From: Arenibacter echinorum
GTDB taxonomy: Bacteria > Bacteroidota > Bacteroidia > Flavobacteriales > Flavobacteriaceae
Reading direction: 5' to 3'
Assembly (NCBI RefSeq): GCF_003259375.1
Contig: NZ_QLLN01000004.1
Location: 62,001-126,000 of the forward strand
Length of the DNA: 64,000 nucleotides
The number at the start of each line of letters is the position of its first letter. The first letter of the stretch is position 1. A program made the translations under genes and the position numbers. The notes under the pieces were generated by a model that had not been told where the DNA came from, did no database searches, and was given only the letters and a program-made list of their open reading frames with translations. Below, piece by piece: positions 34,290-43,744 of the stretch.

Positions 34290-35336
34290 TTATTGCATTT
34301 CGCCCCTGAGAGATGTTTCATATATGGTTTTGAACAACTTAGGGGAAATATTATTTCCAAGTAAATACATCAACTTGGTAATTGCCGCTTCGGTTGTAAT
34401 ATCCTTACCATTAATAACTTGTAAGCTTTCAAGGTGCTTACTAGTTTCATAGCGTCCCATAAGAACACTTCCCCCGGAACATTGTGTTACATTGATAATA
34501 AAAATTTCTCTCTCCATAGCTTTTTTCAGCTCCAAAGTAAACCATTCATCAGTAGGAGCATTTCCAGAGCCATATGTTTCCAGGACCACTGCTTTTAAGT
34601 TAGGTGAATTTAAGATGCTATGCAAGACTGTTTGGTTAAATCCGGGAAATAATTTCAAAATGACCACATTTTGATCCATAACCTTATGAACTTTCAGCTT
34701 TTTAGTTGCATTTGCCCTAAACAAATACTCTCTGTTTACCTTTAAATGTACCCCAGACTCTATTAAAGCCGGATAATTTAAGGAGGCAAAAGCTTCAAAA
34801 TGTTCCGCATTGATCTTTGTAGTTCTGTTTGCCCGGTACAATTTATATTCAAAATATAACCCTACCTCTTGGACTACAGGCTTACTGTCTTCCCTCAATG
34901 CAGCTATCTGGATGGAGGTGATCAAATTCTCCTTGGCATCCGTCCTTAAATCACCAATAGGCAACTGGGAACCTGTAAATATGACCGGTTTTCCCAAATT
35001 CTCCAACATATAGCTCAAAGCTGATGACGTATAGCTCATAGTGTCACTCCCATGAAGCACCACAAACCCATCATGGGAATCATAATGTTCTTCTATTATT
35101 TTGGCAATATTTATCCAATGTTCAACATTCATATTGGAGGAATCTATTGGAATATCGAAAGAAACACTGTCTATAGCGCAATCCAATTGACCGAGCTCGG
35201 GGATATTTTTGATTAATTTATTAAAATTAAAAGCCTTCAGCGCCCCGGTATCGTAATCCTTGACCATACCTATGGTCCCTCCCGTATAAATGAGAAGGAT
35301 TTTGGTTTTTTTCACTGTAGAATTTCTATTTTTCAA
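34290..35336 (-). CDS. ansA: Type I L-asparaginase
   Basis: A 348-residue cytoplasmic-type enzyme without a signal peptide. Both catalytic motifs are present: IYTGGTIGM with the nucleophilic Thr, and VVLHGSDTMSYT with the second Thr and Asp of the triad. TGSQLPIGDLRTDAKENL is typical for type I enzymes. The length fits AnsA (about 340). It hydrolyses asparagine to aspartate and ammonia. It lies 88 bp from tatD on the same strand, in the usual flavobacterial order with tRNA-Ser and exbB. Confidence 0.93.
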   Translation of the reverse strand: MKNRNSTVKKTKILLIYTGGTIGMVKDYDTGALKAFNFNKLIKNIPELGQLDCAIDSVSFDIPIDSSNMNVEHWINIAKIIEEHYDSHDGFVVLHGSDTMSYTSSALSYMLENLGKPVIFTGSQLPIGDLRTDAKENLITSIQIAALREDSKPVVQEVGLYFEYKLYRANRTTKINAEHFEAFASLNYPALIESGVHLKVNREYLFRANATKKLKVHKVMDQNVVILKLFPGFNQTVLHSILNSPNLKAVVLETYGSGNAPTDEWFTLELKKAMEREIFIINVTQCSGGSVLMGRYETSKHLESLQVINGKDITTEAAITKLMYLLGNNISPKLFKTIYETSLRGEMQ

Positions 35337-35424
35337 TCTTAATAATTGTTTAGGGTTAAAAATAAGGAGGCGCTTCCAGTACCAATTGAGAACTTTCCAT
35401 AAGGCAACTTGTCAGGAGACCTAT

Positions 35425-36192
35425 TTATATTCCAAACACTTCTCGGGAGTTAGTGGTAGTAATTGCAGCAACTTCTTCTTTGTCCATGGCATAAATATGT
35501 GCCATTTTTTCCAAAACGTTCACCAAATAAGCACTTTCGTTCCTTTTTCCACGGTAAGGAACAGGTGCCAAATAAGGAGAATCCGTTTCCAAAACCACAT
35601 GTTTCAGGTCTATTTCCCCAAGAAAAGTATCAATTTTACCATTTTTAAAAGTAACTACTCCGCCAATACCCAATTTCATATTATAGGAAATTGCCTTCTG
35701 TGCCTGCTCAAAAGTACCCGTAAAGCAATGAAAAATTCCAAAAAGGCCATCGCTTTTTTCTTCTTCCAGGATTTGGAATATTTCATCAAAACCCTCCCTG
35801 CAATGGATAACTATAGGATATGCGTACTTTTTTGCCCACTGTATTTGCTGTTTAAAGGCAATCTGCTGCTCCTTTAGAAAAGTTTTATCCCAATACAGGT
35901 CGATGCCGGTCTCCCCTACTGCGTAAAATTTCCTGGACGCCAACATTTCCTCAACGTGGGCAAGTTCCTTTCTGTAATCTTCCTTTACATGTGTTGGATG
36001 CAGCCCCGTCATAAGAAAGATGTTCTCCGGATATGCTTTTTCCAAATCGAGCATGGCATTCGTATAGGTTGAATCTATTGCAGGAATAAAAAACCGCTTT
36101 ACCCCCAATTCCATGGCTTTCTCTATGACCAAACTGCGATCTTCATCAAAAGCTTCACTGTATAAATGGGTATGTGTATCTGTTAATATCAT
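35425..36192 (-). CDS. tatD: TatD-family metal-dependent hydrolase
   Basis: A 255-residue TIM-barrel with the metal ligands in order: LTDTHTHLY, GETGIDLYWDKT, PIVIHCREGFDE, GIFHCFTGTFEQA and LETDSPYLAPVPYRGKRNE. TatD enzymes are Mg-dependent 3'-5' exonucleases acting in DNA repair or degradation; despite the name they do not take part in Tat export. The gene is divergent from a retropepsin-like protease with 39 bp between starts. Confidence 0.92.
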   Translation of the reverse strand: MILTDTHTHLYSEAFDEDRSLVIEKAMELGVKRFFIPAIDSTYTNAMLDLEKAYPENIFLMTGLHPTHVKEDYRKELAHVEEMLASRKFYAVGETGIDLYWDKTFLKEQQIAFKQQIQWAKKYAYPIVIHCREGFDEIFQILEEEKSDGLFGIFHCFTGTFEQAQKAISYNMKLGIGGVVTFKNGKIDTFLGEIDLKHVVLETDSPYLAPVPYRGKRNESAYLVNVLEKMAHIYAMDKEEVAAITTTNSREVFGI

Positions 36193-36208
36193 AGAACAAA
36201 AATAGGAT

Positions 36209-36216
36209 TATCTTTG
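36209..36216 (+). promoter_or_regulatory. -7 box before the retropepsin-like protease
   Basis: TATCTTTG at 36209-36216 matches TAnnTTTG, 16 bp before the ATG at 36232. It overlaps the TTG of the longer frame (36214). Confidence 0.6.
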
Positions 36217-36231
36217 ACAAAAAAAGTACAT

Positions 36232-36672
36232 ATGCCCAGCCTTAAAGTTTTTCTACATAAAAAAAAATACATCGCCATTCCTTTAGTGCTTACGGCTACA
36301 AACCACTTTGAAGTTACTGCCACTATAAATGGAGTTAAAGGCAGGTTTATATTGGATACAGGAGCATCCAACACCTGCATTGGTCTGGACAAAATAGAAT
36401 TCTTCAAATTAAATTCCAAAGATTCCAAAATAAAGGCAGCCGGGGCAGGAGCCACGGAAATGTTCACCAAACTATCAACCAAAAACGTTATAGAAATAGG
36501 AAAATGGTTTAAACACAAACAGAAAATAGTCCTATTCGACCTAGTCCACGTCAACCAGGCCCTGACCTCCCACCAAGCCATGCCGGTCGATGGGATTATT
36601 GGGGCGGATATCTTAAAAAAAGGAAGGGCCATTATCGACTACCAAAAAACCCGACTTTACTTAAAACAATAA
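36232..36672 (+). CDS. Retropepsin-like aspartic protease
   Basis: A 146-residue protein from the ATG at 36232 (MPSLKVFLHKKKY); an upstream TTG lies inside the promoter. GRFILDTGASNTCIG carries the DTGAS aspartic-protease motif, with a matching hydrophobic-hydrophobic-Gly segment late in the chain (VDGIIGADILKKGRAIIDY). One motif per chain means it works as a homodimer, as retropepsins do. There is no signal peptide, so it is cytoplasmic or membrane-associated. Substrate unknown. A hairpin follows before the convergent odhB. Confidence 0.8.
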   Translation: MPSLKVFLHKKKYIAIPLVLTATNHFEVTATINGVKGRFILDTGASNTCIGLDKIEFFKLNSKDSKIKAAGAGATEMFTKLSTKNVIEIGKWFKHKQKIVLFDLVHVNQALTSHQAMPVDGIIGADILKKGRAIIDYQKTRLYLKQ

Positions 36673-36676
36673 ACCC

Positions 36677-36720
36677 AAAAAAATAAGACCTGCCAGATTT
36701 CGAAATCCCGACAGGTCTAT
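36677..36720 (-). terminator. Terminator after odhB
   Basis: AGACCTG (36686-36692) pairs with CAGGTCT (36712-36718), with extra internal pairing GATTTCGAAATC. On the minus strand it is followed by TTATTTTTTT. It lies 44 bp past the odhB stop. Confidence 0.8.
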
Positions 36721-36761
36721 GTTATTCCAGGCGGGGATTCCCCCACCAACAAAATACTATA

Positions 36762-37985
36762 TTAAAGCTCCAGCGCCCTTTTGACGTTGTTGTCCATCAA
36801 CAACTCTTCAGGGCTCTCCAAAGCTTCCTTAACTGCTACTAGGAAGCCTACAGACTCTTTACCGTCAATAATTCGGTGATCGTAGGACAAAGCAACATAC
36901 ATTATAGGTGCTATGGCTATGGCCCCATCACGGGCAATGGGCCTTTCCACTATATTGTGCATCCCCAAGATTGCACTTTGGGGAGGATTGATAATTGGAG
37001 TGGACAACATGGAACCAAATACCCCACCATTGGTAATGGTAAAGGTGCCCCCTGTCATCTCATCGACAGTAATCTCTCCTTCACGAGCTCTTATTGCCAA
37101 TCTTTTTACTTCGGATTCCACACCTCTGAAGGTTAAATTTTCTGCGTTGCGGATAACAGGCACCATAAGACCTTTTGGGCCGGAAACCGCTATACTGATA
37201 TCACAGAAATCATAAGAAATCATTTCCTTGCCGTCTATCATGGAGTTCACGGAAGGATACATTTGCAACGCCCTTATTACAGCCTTTGTAAAAAAGGACA
37301 TAAATCCTAAACCAACATTATGTTTGTTCTTAAAGTCTTCCTTGTATTGGTTTCTCAATGCAAAGATGGCCGACATATCCACTTCGTTAAAAGTGGTCAA
37401 CATTGCCGTCTCGTTCTTGGCAGCTACCAATCGCTCGGCAACCTTACGGCGCAGCATGGACAATTTGGTTCTACTATCACCTCTGGACCCTCCTGTAGGA
37501 GTACCCATAGATGGAACTGCGTTAACGGCATCTTCCTTGGTAATGCGCCCATCCTTTCCAGTGCCTTTTATAGTTGAGGCATCCATATCCTTCTCGGCAA
37601 GTATTTTCTTTGCAGCTGGTGAAGCTGATCCAGACGCATAGGAAGTTTTTTCTTGTTTTACCTCGGTTTTCTGTTCTGCTACTTCCTTAACTTCAGGCTT
37701 TTTCTCCGCTGCTTTTTCTTCACTCTTGGCGGCCCCTGCAGGTTTGGAAGCGCTAGTGTCTATTAAACATACCACCGCACCTACTGCAACAGCATCTCCT
37801 ACCTCAGCCTTTAAGGTTATAATGCCACTTTCCTCGGCTGGCAATTCCAATGTAGCCTTATCCGAATCTACTTCCGCTATTGCTTGATCTTTCTCCACGT
37901 AATCACCATCGCTCACCAGCCATTCTGCTATCTCTACTTCTGTAATGGATTCCCCTGGAGAAGGGACTTTCATTTCTAAAATCAT
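36762..37985 (-). CDS. odhB: Dihydrolipoyllysine succinyltransferase (E2 of 2-oxoglutarate dehydrogenase)
   Basis: A 407-residue E2. Residues 1-80 are one lipoyl domain with Lys43 in [13 protein letters not shown] as the lipoylation site. An Ala/Pro/Lys/Glu-rich linker (about 80-125) leads to the E3/E1-binding domain ([31 protein letters not shown], about 123-160). The acetyltransferase-fold core ends with [10 protein letters not shown], whose His is catalytic. It transfers the succinyl group to CoA in the TCA cycle. It lies downstream of odhA by 116 bp on the same strand, and the operon ends at the hairpin beyond. Confidence 0.96.
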   Translation of the reverse strand: MILEMKVPSPGESITEVEIAEWLVSDGDYVEKDQAIAEVDSDKATLELPAEESGIITLKAEVGDAVAVGAVVCLIDTSASKPAGAAKSEEKAAEKKPEVKEVAEQKTEVKQEKTSYASGSASPAAKKILAEKDMDASTIKGTGKDGRITKEDAVNAVPSMGTPTGGSRGDSRTKLSMLRRKVAERLVAAKNETAMLTTFNEVDMSAIFALRNQYKEDFKNKHNVGLGFMSFFTKAVIRALQMYPSVNSMIDGKEMISYDFCDISIAVSGPKGLMVPVIRNAENLTFRGVESEVKRLAIRAREGEITVDEMTGGTFTITNGGVFGSMLSTPIINPPQSAILGMHNIVERPIARDGAIAIAPIMYVALSYDHRIIDGKESVGFLVAVKEALESPEELLMDNNVKRALEL

Positions 37986-38101
37986 GTTTTATAATTTTAA
38001 TTTGTGTTTTGTCTTAACTCGTTTTTAATTTTAACTTTTATTAAATTTCCCTTTTTGGACATTTAGGACTTTTCACCTATCAATACCCAAAGTAAATAAA
38101 A

Positions 38102-40912
38102 CTATTTATCAGTAGATTCAGGGTTTCTCCCCATATTGTTTTTGTTTATATCAAAAACATAATCTATTACCTGCTGATGGCGGCGTTTGGAGCGTACTGC
38201 ACTACCAGCAGCCGGGGAAGCGTAAAATCTTCTGGAGGCCACCCTTAATTTGTGCGCCTCGCTAAAGTGCATGGTTAAATGCCCCCAAGCACCCATATTT
38301 CTTGGTTCTTCCTGGGCCCAAACTTTGTCTTCGGCATTTTTGTATTTATCCATTATCACCTTCATATGCTCTGTAGGCACCGGAAACAATTGTTCTATCC
38401 TCACCAAGGCTACATCCTCCCTATTATTTTCTTCCCTAAAGGCCAATAGGTCGTAATAGAATTTACCGGTACAGAAAACCAAACTCTTAATTTTGGATAC
38501 TTCAGCGGTTGCATCATCAATTACCGTTTGGAATTCTCCGTTTGCAAATTCCTCAACTGTTGATACTGCCCTGGGATGCCTCAATAAACTTTTTGGCGTA
38601 AACACTATTAACGGTTTCCTGAAATTCACCTTCATTTGTCTTCTTAACAAATGGAACATATTTGCCGGGGTAGAGACATCGGCGATATACATATTATCCC
38701 TTGCGCATAATTGTAAGTAGCGCTCCATACGGGCTGATGAATGTTCCGCACCCTGACCTTCGTATCCGTGCGGCAACAACATTACCAAACCATTCTGCAA
38801 TTTCCATTTATCCTCTGCTGCAGATATGTACTGATCTATCATAATTTGGGCACCATTACTAAAATCCCCAAATTGAGCTTCCCAAATCGTTAAGGTATTA
38901 GGGCTCGCCATAGCGTATCCATAGTCAAACCCAACTACACCATATTCCGATAAAAGAGAATTATATATTTGAAAATCTCCCTGTTTATCTGAAATATGGT
39001 TTAAAAGCATTACTTCCTCCTCACTTTCTTCCACTTTCATGACAGCATGACGGTGTGAAAAAGTACCCCTTTCAACATCTTGCCCGGACATACGCACTCC
39101 GTAACCTTCCTCCAAAAGAGTACCGTAGGCCAAAAGCTCTCCCATGGCCCAATCCAAGGCATCATTTTCAAAAAACATGGCCTTACGGTCGTTCACCAAT
39201 TTCTCAACTTTACGCAAGAACTTTTTATTCTTGGGCAACTCGGTCAACACCTTGGCTATGTCCGTAAGTTTCTTTTTATCGTATTTTGTATCTACCGCAT
39301 CCATCATCTCCCACTCGCGTACATGGGTATACCCGCTCCATTCATCTGCCATGAATGGGGTAATTACAGTCTTATCCTCTTTTCTGGAGTCTTCCAATTC
39401 CTCCTCAAGGGAAGCTTTGTACTGTTCTTCAAGTTCTTGCACAAAACCATCGCCAATAATACCTTCCTTAATCAATGCCTCTGCATAAATATCCCTTCCG
39501 TTTTTATGCTTGGCAATCGCCTTGTAGAGTTTTGGCTGGGTAAAACGCGGCTCATCGCCTTCATTATGACCATATTTCCTATATCCCAAAAGATCTAAGA
39601 ATACATCCCTTTGAAAACGCATGCGAAATTCCAGGGCAAAAAGTGAGGCATGCACAACTGCCTCGGGATCATCCGAATTAACATGTAGCACCGGACTCAA
39701 GGTTACCTTGGCCACATCCGTACAATAAGTAGAACTACGGGCATCCAAATAATTGGTAGTAAACCCAATTTGATTATTAACAACAATATGGATAGTACCA
39801 TTGGTTTTATAACCGTCCAAATTTGCCATTTGAACCATCTCATAAACCAATCCCTGACCCGCAATAGCAGCATCACCATGCACTACAATGGGCAATACTT
39901 TGGAAAAATCGTCTTTATAACGAGCATCCTGCTTTGCTCTGGCAATACCTTCAACAACGGCACCAACAGTCTCCAGGTGGGAAGGGTTTGGCGCGATGTT
40001 CATAATTATTTTCTTTCCATTTTTAGCTTTCCGCTCAGAGGTCCATCCCAAATGGTATTTTACATCACCGTCAAAAATTTCCTGCTCGTAATCCTTACCA
40101 TCGAACTCGCTAAAAATATCCTTTGCCTTCTTTCCAAATATATTGGTAAGAACGTTTAAGCGGCCCCTATGGGCCATACCCATAACAAATTGTTCAACGC
40201 CCATTTCTGCAGCCTTTTCCACAACCGCATCCAATGCAGGTATCAAAGATTCATTTCCTTCCAAGGAAAACCTCTTTTGGCCCACATATTTGGTATGCAA
40301 GAAGCTTTCAAAGGAAACTGCTTCATTTAATTTCTTAAGAATATGCTTTTTCCTGTCGGCATCATATTTGGGATGATTGTCATTGACATTCAACCAATTC
40401 TGGATCCATTCCACCCTCTCAGGGTTTCTGATATACATATATTCCACACCAATGGCATCACAATAGATGCTTGTAAGGTGCACAATGATTTCACGCAAGG
40501 TGCTGGGACCAATTCCCAAAATTTCCCCTGCAGTAAATGTGGTATCCAAATCGCTTGGAGCAAGTCCAAAATTCCCAATCTCCAAAGTAGGGAAATACTG
40601 TCTTCTTTCCCTAACCGGGTTTGTTTTGGTAAATAAATGTCCTCTAGTCCTATAACCATCAATAAGCCGAACTACCTGAAACTCTTTCTGAAGCTTCTCG
40701 GGAACCTCTACCTCATGACCTCCAGCTACGGACAATGGTGCTGTCTGCGATTCATCGACCATCCCGTCCATGGAATTTTCCATACCAAAATCAAATCCTT
40801 GAAAAAAGGCCCTCCAACTAGGCTCTACACTATCCGGATTTATTAAATACTTATCGTATAATTCTGCGAAATAAGAAGTATGCGCAGCGTTTAAAAAGGA
40901 ATATTTATCCAT
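38102..40912 (-). CDS. odhA: 2-Oxoglutarate dehydrogenase E1 component
   Basis: A 936-residue protein from the ATG at 40912 (MDKYSFLNAAHTSYFAELYDKYL). The longer frame from 40969 is rejected because the promoter box at 40949-40956 lies within it. The N-terminal E2-binding segment (LINPDSVEPSWRAFFQGF) and the thiamine-diphosphate site (VHGDAAIAGQGLVYEMVQM...) are clear. HRGRLNVLTNIFGK, YRKYGHNEGDEPRFTQPKLY and VMLLPHGYEGQGAEHSSARMER are all characteristic of the E1o family. It decarboxylates 2-oxoglutarate and passes succinyl to OdhB. The third subunit (E3, Lpd) is not in this window. Confidence 0.97.
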   Translation of the reverse strand: MDKYSFLNAAHTSYFAELYDKYLINPDSVEPSWRAFFQGFDFGMENSMDGMVDESQTAPLSVAGGHEVEVPEKLQKEFQVVRLIDGYRTRGHLFTKTNPVRERRQYFPTLEIGNFGLAPSDLDTTFTAGEILGIGPSTLREIIVHLTSIYCDAIGVEYMYIRNPERVEWIQNWLNVNDNHPKYDADRKKHILKKLNEAVSFESFLHTKYVGQKRFSLEGNESLIPALDAVVEKAAEMGVEQFVMGMAHRGRLNVLTNIFGKKAKDIFSEFDGKDYEQEIFDGDVKYHLGWTSERKAKNGKKIIMNIAPNPSHLETVGAVVEGIARAKQDARYKDDFSKVLPIVVHGDAAIAGQGLVYEMVQMANLDGYKTNGTIHIVVNNQIGFTTNYLDARSSTYCTDVAKVTLSPVLHVNSDDPEAVVHASLFALEFRMRFQRDVFLDLLGYRKYGHNEGDEPRFTQPKLYKAIAKHKNGRDIYAEALIKEGIIGDGFVQELEEQYKASLEEELEDSRKEDKTVITPFMADEWSGYTHVREWEMMDAVDTKYDKKKLTDIAKVLTELPKNKKFLRKVEKLVNDRKAMFFENDALDWAMGELLAYGTLLEEGYGVRMSGQDVERGTFSHRHAVMKVEESEEEVMLLNHISDKQGDFQIYNSLLSEYGVVGFDYGYAMASPNTLTIWEAQFGDFSNGAQIMIDQYISAAEDKWKLQNGLVMLLPHGYEGQGAEHSSARMERYLQLCARDNMYIADVSTPANMFHLLRRQMKVNFRKPLIVFTPKSLLRHPRAVSTVEEFANGEFQTVIDDATAEVSKIKSLVFCTGKFYYDLLAFREENNREDVALVRIEQLFPVPTEHMKVIMDKYKNAEDKVWAQEEPRNMGAWGHLTMHFSEAHKLRVASRRFYASPAAGSAVRSKRRHQQVIDYVFDINKNNMGRNPESTDK

Positions 40913-40948
40913 GAAAAAAGTCTCTCTGTCTTTTGAACAAAATTTATT

Positions 40949-40956
40949 CAAAAATA
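40949..40956 (-). promoter_or_regulatory. -7 box of the odhAB promoter
   Basis: TATTTTTG on the minus strand (40956-40949) matches TAnnTTTG and lies 36 bp before the chosen odhA ATG. Confidence 0.6.
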
Positions 40957-41017
40957 CAACATTTAGCATATCTAAGCTTATCTTAGCTCTGAATAATGGA
41001 AAATTATTACAATAATT

Positions 41018-41548
41018 ATGATAAATCGCTATTCCTTAAAAAAAAGCTTGATTTTATGTGTTTTTTTCACGGCATTTTGGGGCTTAGGTTATTCGCAACA
41101 GACGATTAGGAATTCCGATTTTTGGAACCAGGTATATTTTGGAGGCAATTTAGGCCTCGGTTTTGGCAACAATTCCTTTAATGCATCCATCTCTCCCAGT
41201 GCTATTTACCAAGCTACCGAGCAATTCGGTGTAGGTGTGGGAGTTAATTTTAATTATGCGAAATTTAGGGATGCAAAATTAGTGGCTTATGGAGGAAGTT
41301 TACTATCTCTGTTCAATCCAATTCGTGCGCTACAACTTTCTGCCGAGCTGGAACAGCTAAGGGTATATCGCGTACTTGAACTTGACGGTAGCAACCTGGA
41401 GGAAAATTATTGGTCACCGGCCTTGTTTCTGGGAATAGGTTACGGCAATAGAAATGTAACCGTGGGCATACGCTACAATGTTCTGCACGACCAACAAAAA
41501 AGTATTTATGCCGATGCCTTTATGCCCTTCGTCCGCGTATATTTTTAG
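41018..41548 (+). CDS. Predicted outer-membrane beta-barrel protein next to odhA
   Basis: A 176-residue protein with a signal peptide (cleavage probably after LGYSQ, near 27). The rest is short beta strands rich in Gly and aromatics (NQVYFGGNLGLGFGNNSFNASISPSAIY, FGVGVGVNFNY, ALFLGIGYGNRNVTVGIRYNVL), ending in the aromatic residue FVRVYF expected of Bam-inserted barrels. No family name is recognised. It is divergent from odhA with about 100 bp between starts and one base from the next convergent gene. Proximity to odhA does not imply any role in 2-oxoglutarate metabolism. Confidence 0.7.
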   Translation: MINRYSLKKSLILCVFFTAFWGLGYSQQTIRNSDFWNQVYFGGNLGLGFGNNSFNASISPSAIYQATEQFGVGVGVNFNYAKFRDAKLVAYGGSLLSLFNPIRALQLSAELEQLRVYRVLELDGSNLEENYWSPALFLGIGYGNRNVTVGIRYNVLHDQQKSIYADAFMPFVRVYF

Positions 41549-41549
41549 G

Positions 41550-41906
41550 CTAAGACCCGTACTCCTTTCTGAACCACACTTTTTGCCATTCCCTTTTCAG
41601 TATCTCAAAGGTCACTTGTTCCGAAATTTCAACCACATCGGTGGCTTCAATGGCTTTGACCACTTTCTCGGGGACATCAATAATATAAAGCAAGTTTAAA
41701 TAATCGGTGAATTTCTCCATGATCAAATAATATACTTTCTCATGTACCAGGGTTTTTAGATCCTTGGGAGATATCTGGTCCGGTAATTCTATAAATACAT
41801 TGGCGAACACAAAATCCTTCTGCAATTGCGATACTAGATCCTGATAGAGACTTTGGTCCTTAGCATGTTTTAGAAGTGCCGAAATGTTGGGGAATTTTAC
41901 AACCAT
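41550..41906 (-). CDS. Conserved hypothetical protein
   Basis: A 118-residue, probably helical cytoplasmic protein with no signal peptide and no motif I recognise. The middle (VHEKVYYLIMEKFTDYLNLLYIIDVPEKVV) and the charged C-terminus (ILKREWQKVWFRKEYGS) look like a folded domain, not a shadow of another gene, and the strand opposite has no better frame. It converges on the beta-barrel gene with a 1-bp gap. Function unknown. Confidence 0.6.
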   Translation of the reverse strand: MVVKFPNISALLKHAKDQSLYQDLVSQLQKDFVFANVFIELPDQISPKDLKTLVHEKVYYLIMEKFTDYLNLLYIIDVPEKVVKAIEATDVVEISEQVTFEILKREWQKVWFRKEYGS

Positions 41907-42076
41907 ATGCTATTTACGAAATTTTACTTGAAATGGTTTTTAAGGAAGCGCAATAAAGCCATCTTTTTCGATAATTCCCCAGTCTTGGGACTATTTTCGT
42001 TGAAAATATTTAGAAAAAACGGATTTCGCCCTAAGGTTTTCTATTTTTAACCAAGAAATTTCACGTTGCCTTAAGA

Positions 42077-42505
42077 TCAAGGATTAGTTATGACAATATC
42101 TGTTTCCCCTTCAATAAGTGTAACATGGCAGCAATCTGCACCTACCGTGTAATTCGAATCAACCAATAGCTTATCATCGACATATCCCCGGAAATTTATT
42201 TCAAGTTTCTTATTTCTATATTTTGCAACATATTTATCGCTGAATAAAGGATAAGTGCCATTTTTCGTCATCCATCCATACTCACTACTTGAAGCATCAA
42301 GCGTGATATTTTCTCCATTAGTCAGATCATCAACCTTAAAACTGTCCAAGGCCACGGCAACACCATCCTTATCTTTGACACTTATCGTAATGGTCCTGTA
42401 TTCCTCTGTACAGATTGCATCCATACAATTTGGTGTATCATCCGTACCGTTATCACTGCAATTTAGCGCTAGCAAAACCGTTAATAAACCAACAAATAAT
42501 TTCAT
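42077..42505 (-). CDS. Small lipoprotein with beta-sandwich-like mature part
   Basis: A 142-residue protein with a lipoprotein signal: VLLALNC lipobox, Cys16, followed by SDNGTDD. The mature part is beta-rich with several cysteines (NCMDAICTEE near the start, GADCCHVTL near the end) that could pair in the periplasm. The central SVKDKDGVAVALDSFKV resembles carboxypeptidase-regulatory-like or Ig-like folds found in Bacteroidota lipoproteins. No function can be named. It stands alone. Confidence 0.65.
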   Translation of the reverse strand: MKLFVGLLTVLLALNCSDNGTDDTPNCMDAICTEEYRTITISVKDKDGVAVALDSFKVDDLTNGENITLDASSSEYGWMTKNGTYPLFSDKYVAKYRNKKLEINFRGYVDDKLLVDSNYTVGADCCHVTLIEGETDIVITNP

Positions 42506-42660
42506 AAACCCTTTTTATTTTAGGATGCACAAGATTTGGATGGGTTGCTTTCTTCAAGGCTAATTTATTTGAACTACTAGGTAATACCCACAAATAGAGA
42601 GGGATGACTATTTAGACAACCCTCCTACATTGTTAAAATAGAAAAATAGATTCTAGGGGT

Positions 42661-43677
42661 TTATTTCCTGATTTTTTCCTCCCAAAGCCAGGCCGACTTC
42701 ATAGCTTCATCCAGAGTAGATTCAGCCTTCCAACCCAAAACTTTGTTTGCCTTTGTGGTATCCGCATAGGCCGATGTAATATCGCCAGGTCTTCTGTCCA
42801 CAATTTTATAGTTCAATTTTTTTCCGGAAACCTTTTCGAAGCTTTTTATGACCTCCAAAACAGTGCTACCCGTTCCCGTACCTACATTGAAGACTTCATA
42901 ATTATCCTGGTTCTTGCCATTCATCAACCTTTCCAAAGCCACTACATGGGCCTTGGCCAGATCTACCACATGAATGTAATCCCTAATGCAGGTACCATCC
43001 TCGGTAGGATAATCGCCGCCGAACACGGAAAGCTGCTCCCTGATGCCCATGCCTGTTTGGGTAATAAACGGTACCAAATTTTGAGGAACACCAATTGGCA
43101 ATTCGCCAATTTCCCCACTAGGATGTGCTCCCATTGGATTGAAGTATCTAAGGGCAATAGCATTTATACCCGGTGTTACCTTACAGGTATCACGAATTAT
43201 TTCCTCGCCCATTTGTTTGGTATTGCCATAGGGTGATTCCGCCGTTTTTACTGGCGCACTTTCGGTAATGGGCATTTTATCGGCCTGTCCGTAAACGGTA
43301 CATGAGGAACTAAAGATGAAACTGGATTTGTTTTTTTGAGAAAGTTCCTTAAGCAAGTAAACCAAAGTACCAATATTGTTCTCGTAGTACAACAAGGGTT
43401 TTTCCACGCTTTCACCAACAGCCTTGGATGCCGCGAAATGAATTACGCCGGCAACATCCTGATGCCTTTTAAAAAAATCCTCCACTTTTGATCTTTCTTT
43501 CAGATCTATTTTTTCGAAAATTGGTCGCTTCCCCGTAATGGCCACAATACCGTCCAAGACCTTTTCGGTCGAATTGGACAGATCGTCAATAATAATTACT
43601 TCATAGCCTTTATTCTGTAATTCTACCGTGGTATGGGAACCTATAAATCCCAAGCCGCCCGTTACGAGTATTTTCAT
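42661..43677 (-). CDS. galE: UDP-glucose 4-epimerase
   Basis: A 338-residue short-chain dehydrogenase/reductase. GGLGFIGSH is the NAD-binding glycine motif, SSSCTVYG holds the catalytic Ser, and YGNTK holds Tyr and Lys of the triad. ALRYFNPMGAHPSGEIGE and VFNVGTGTGSTVLEV are standard GalE segments. It interconverts UDP-glucose and UDP-galactose, feeding galactose catabolism and surface-polysaccharide synthesis. It lies downstream of a sugar aminotransferase gene on the same strand (67 bp). Confidence 0.95.
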   Translation of the reverse strand: MKILVTGGLGFIGSHTTVELQNKGYEVIIIDDLSNSTEKVLDGIVAITGKRPIFEKIDLKERSKVEDFFKRHQDVAGVIHFAASKAVGESVEKPLLYYENNIGTLVYLLKELSQKNKSSFIFSSSCTVYGQADKMPITESAPVKTAESPYGNTKQMGEEIIRDTCKVTPGINAIALRYFNPMGAHPSGEIGELPIGVPQNLVPFITQTGMGIREQLSVFGGDYPTEDGTCIRDYIHVVDLAKAHVVALERLMNGKNQDNYEVFNVGTGTGSTVLEVIKSFEKVSGKKLNYKIVDRRPGDITSAYADTTKANKVLGWKAESTLDEAMKSAWLWEEKIRK

Positions 43678-43744
43678 CTATTGATTTTTATTTTAAATTT
43701 TGGTTTTCATTATTGATAAATTGAACTTGACCAAACTTAAGCGT

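Noticed and set aside
35290-35877. 195-codon plus-strand frame over tatD and the asparaginase start
   Set aside because: It lies antisense to two clear genes, has a Phe/Ser/Cys-rich unlike composition and no motif.
39080-39598. 172-codon plus-strand frame inside odhA
   Set aside because: Antisense shadow of a highly conserved enzyme gene; no family resemblance.
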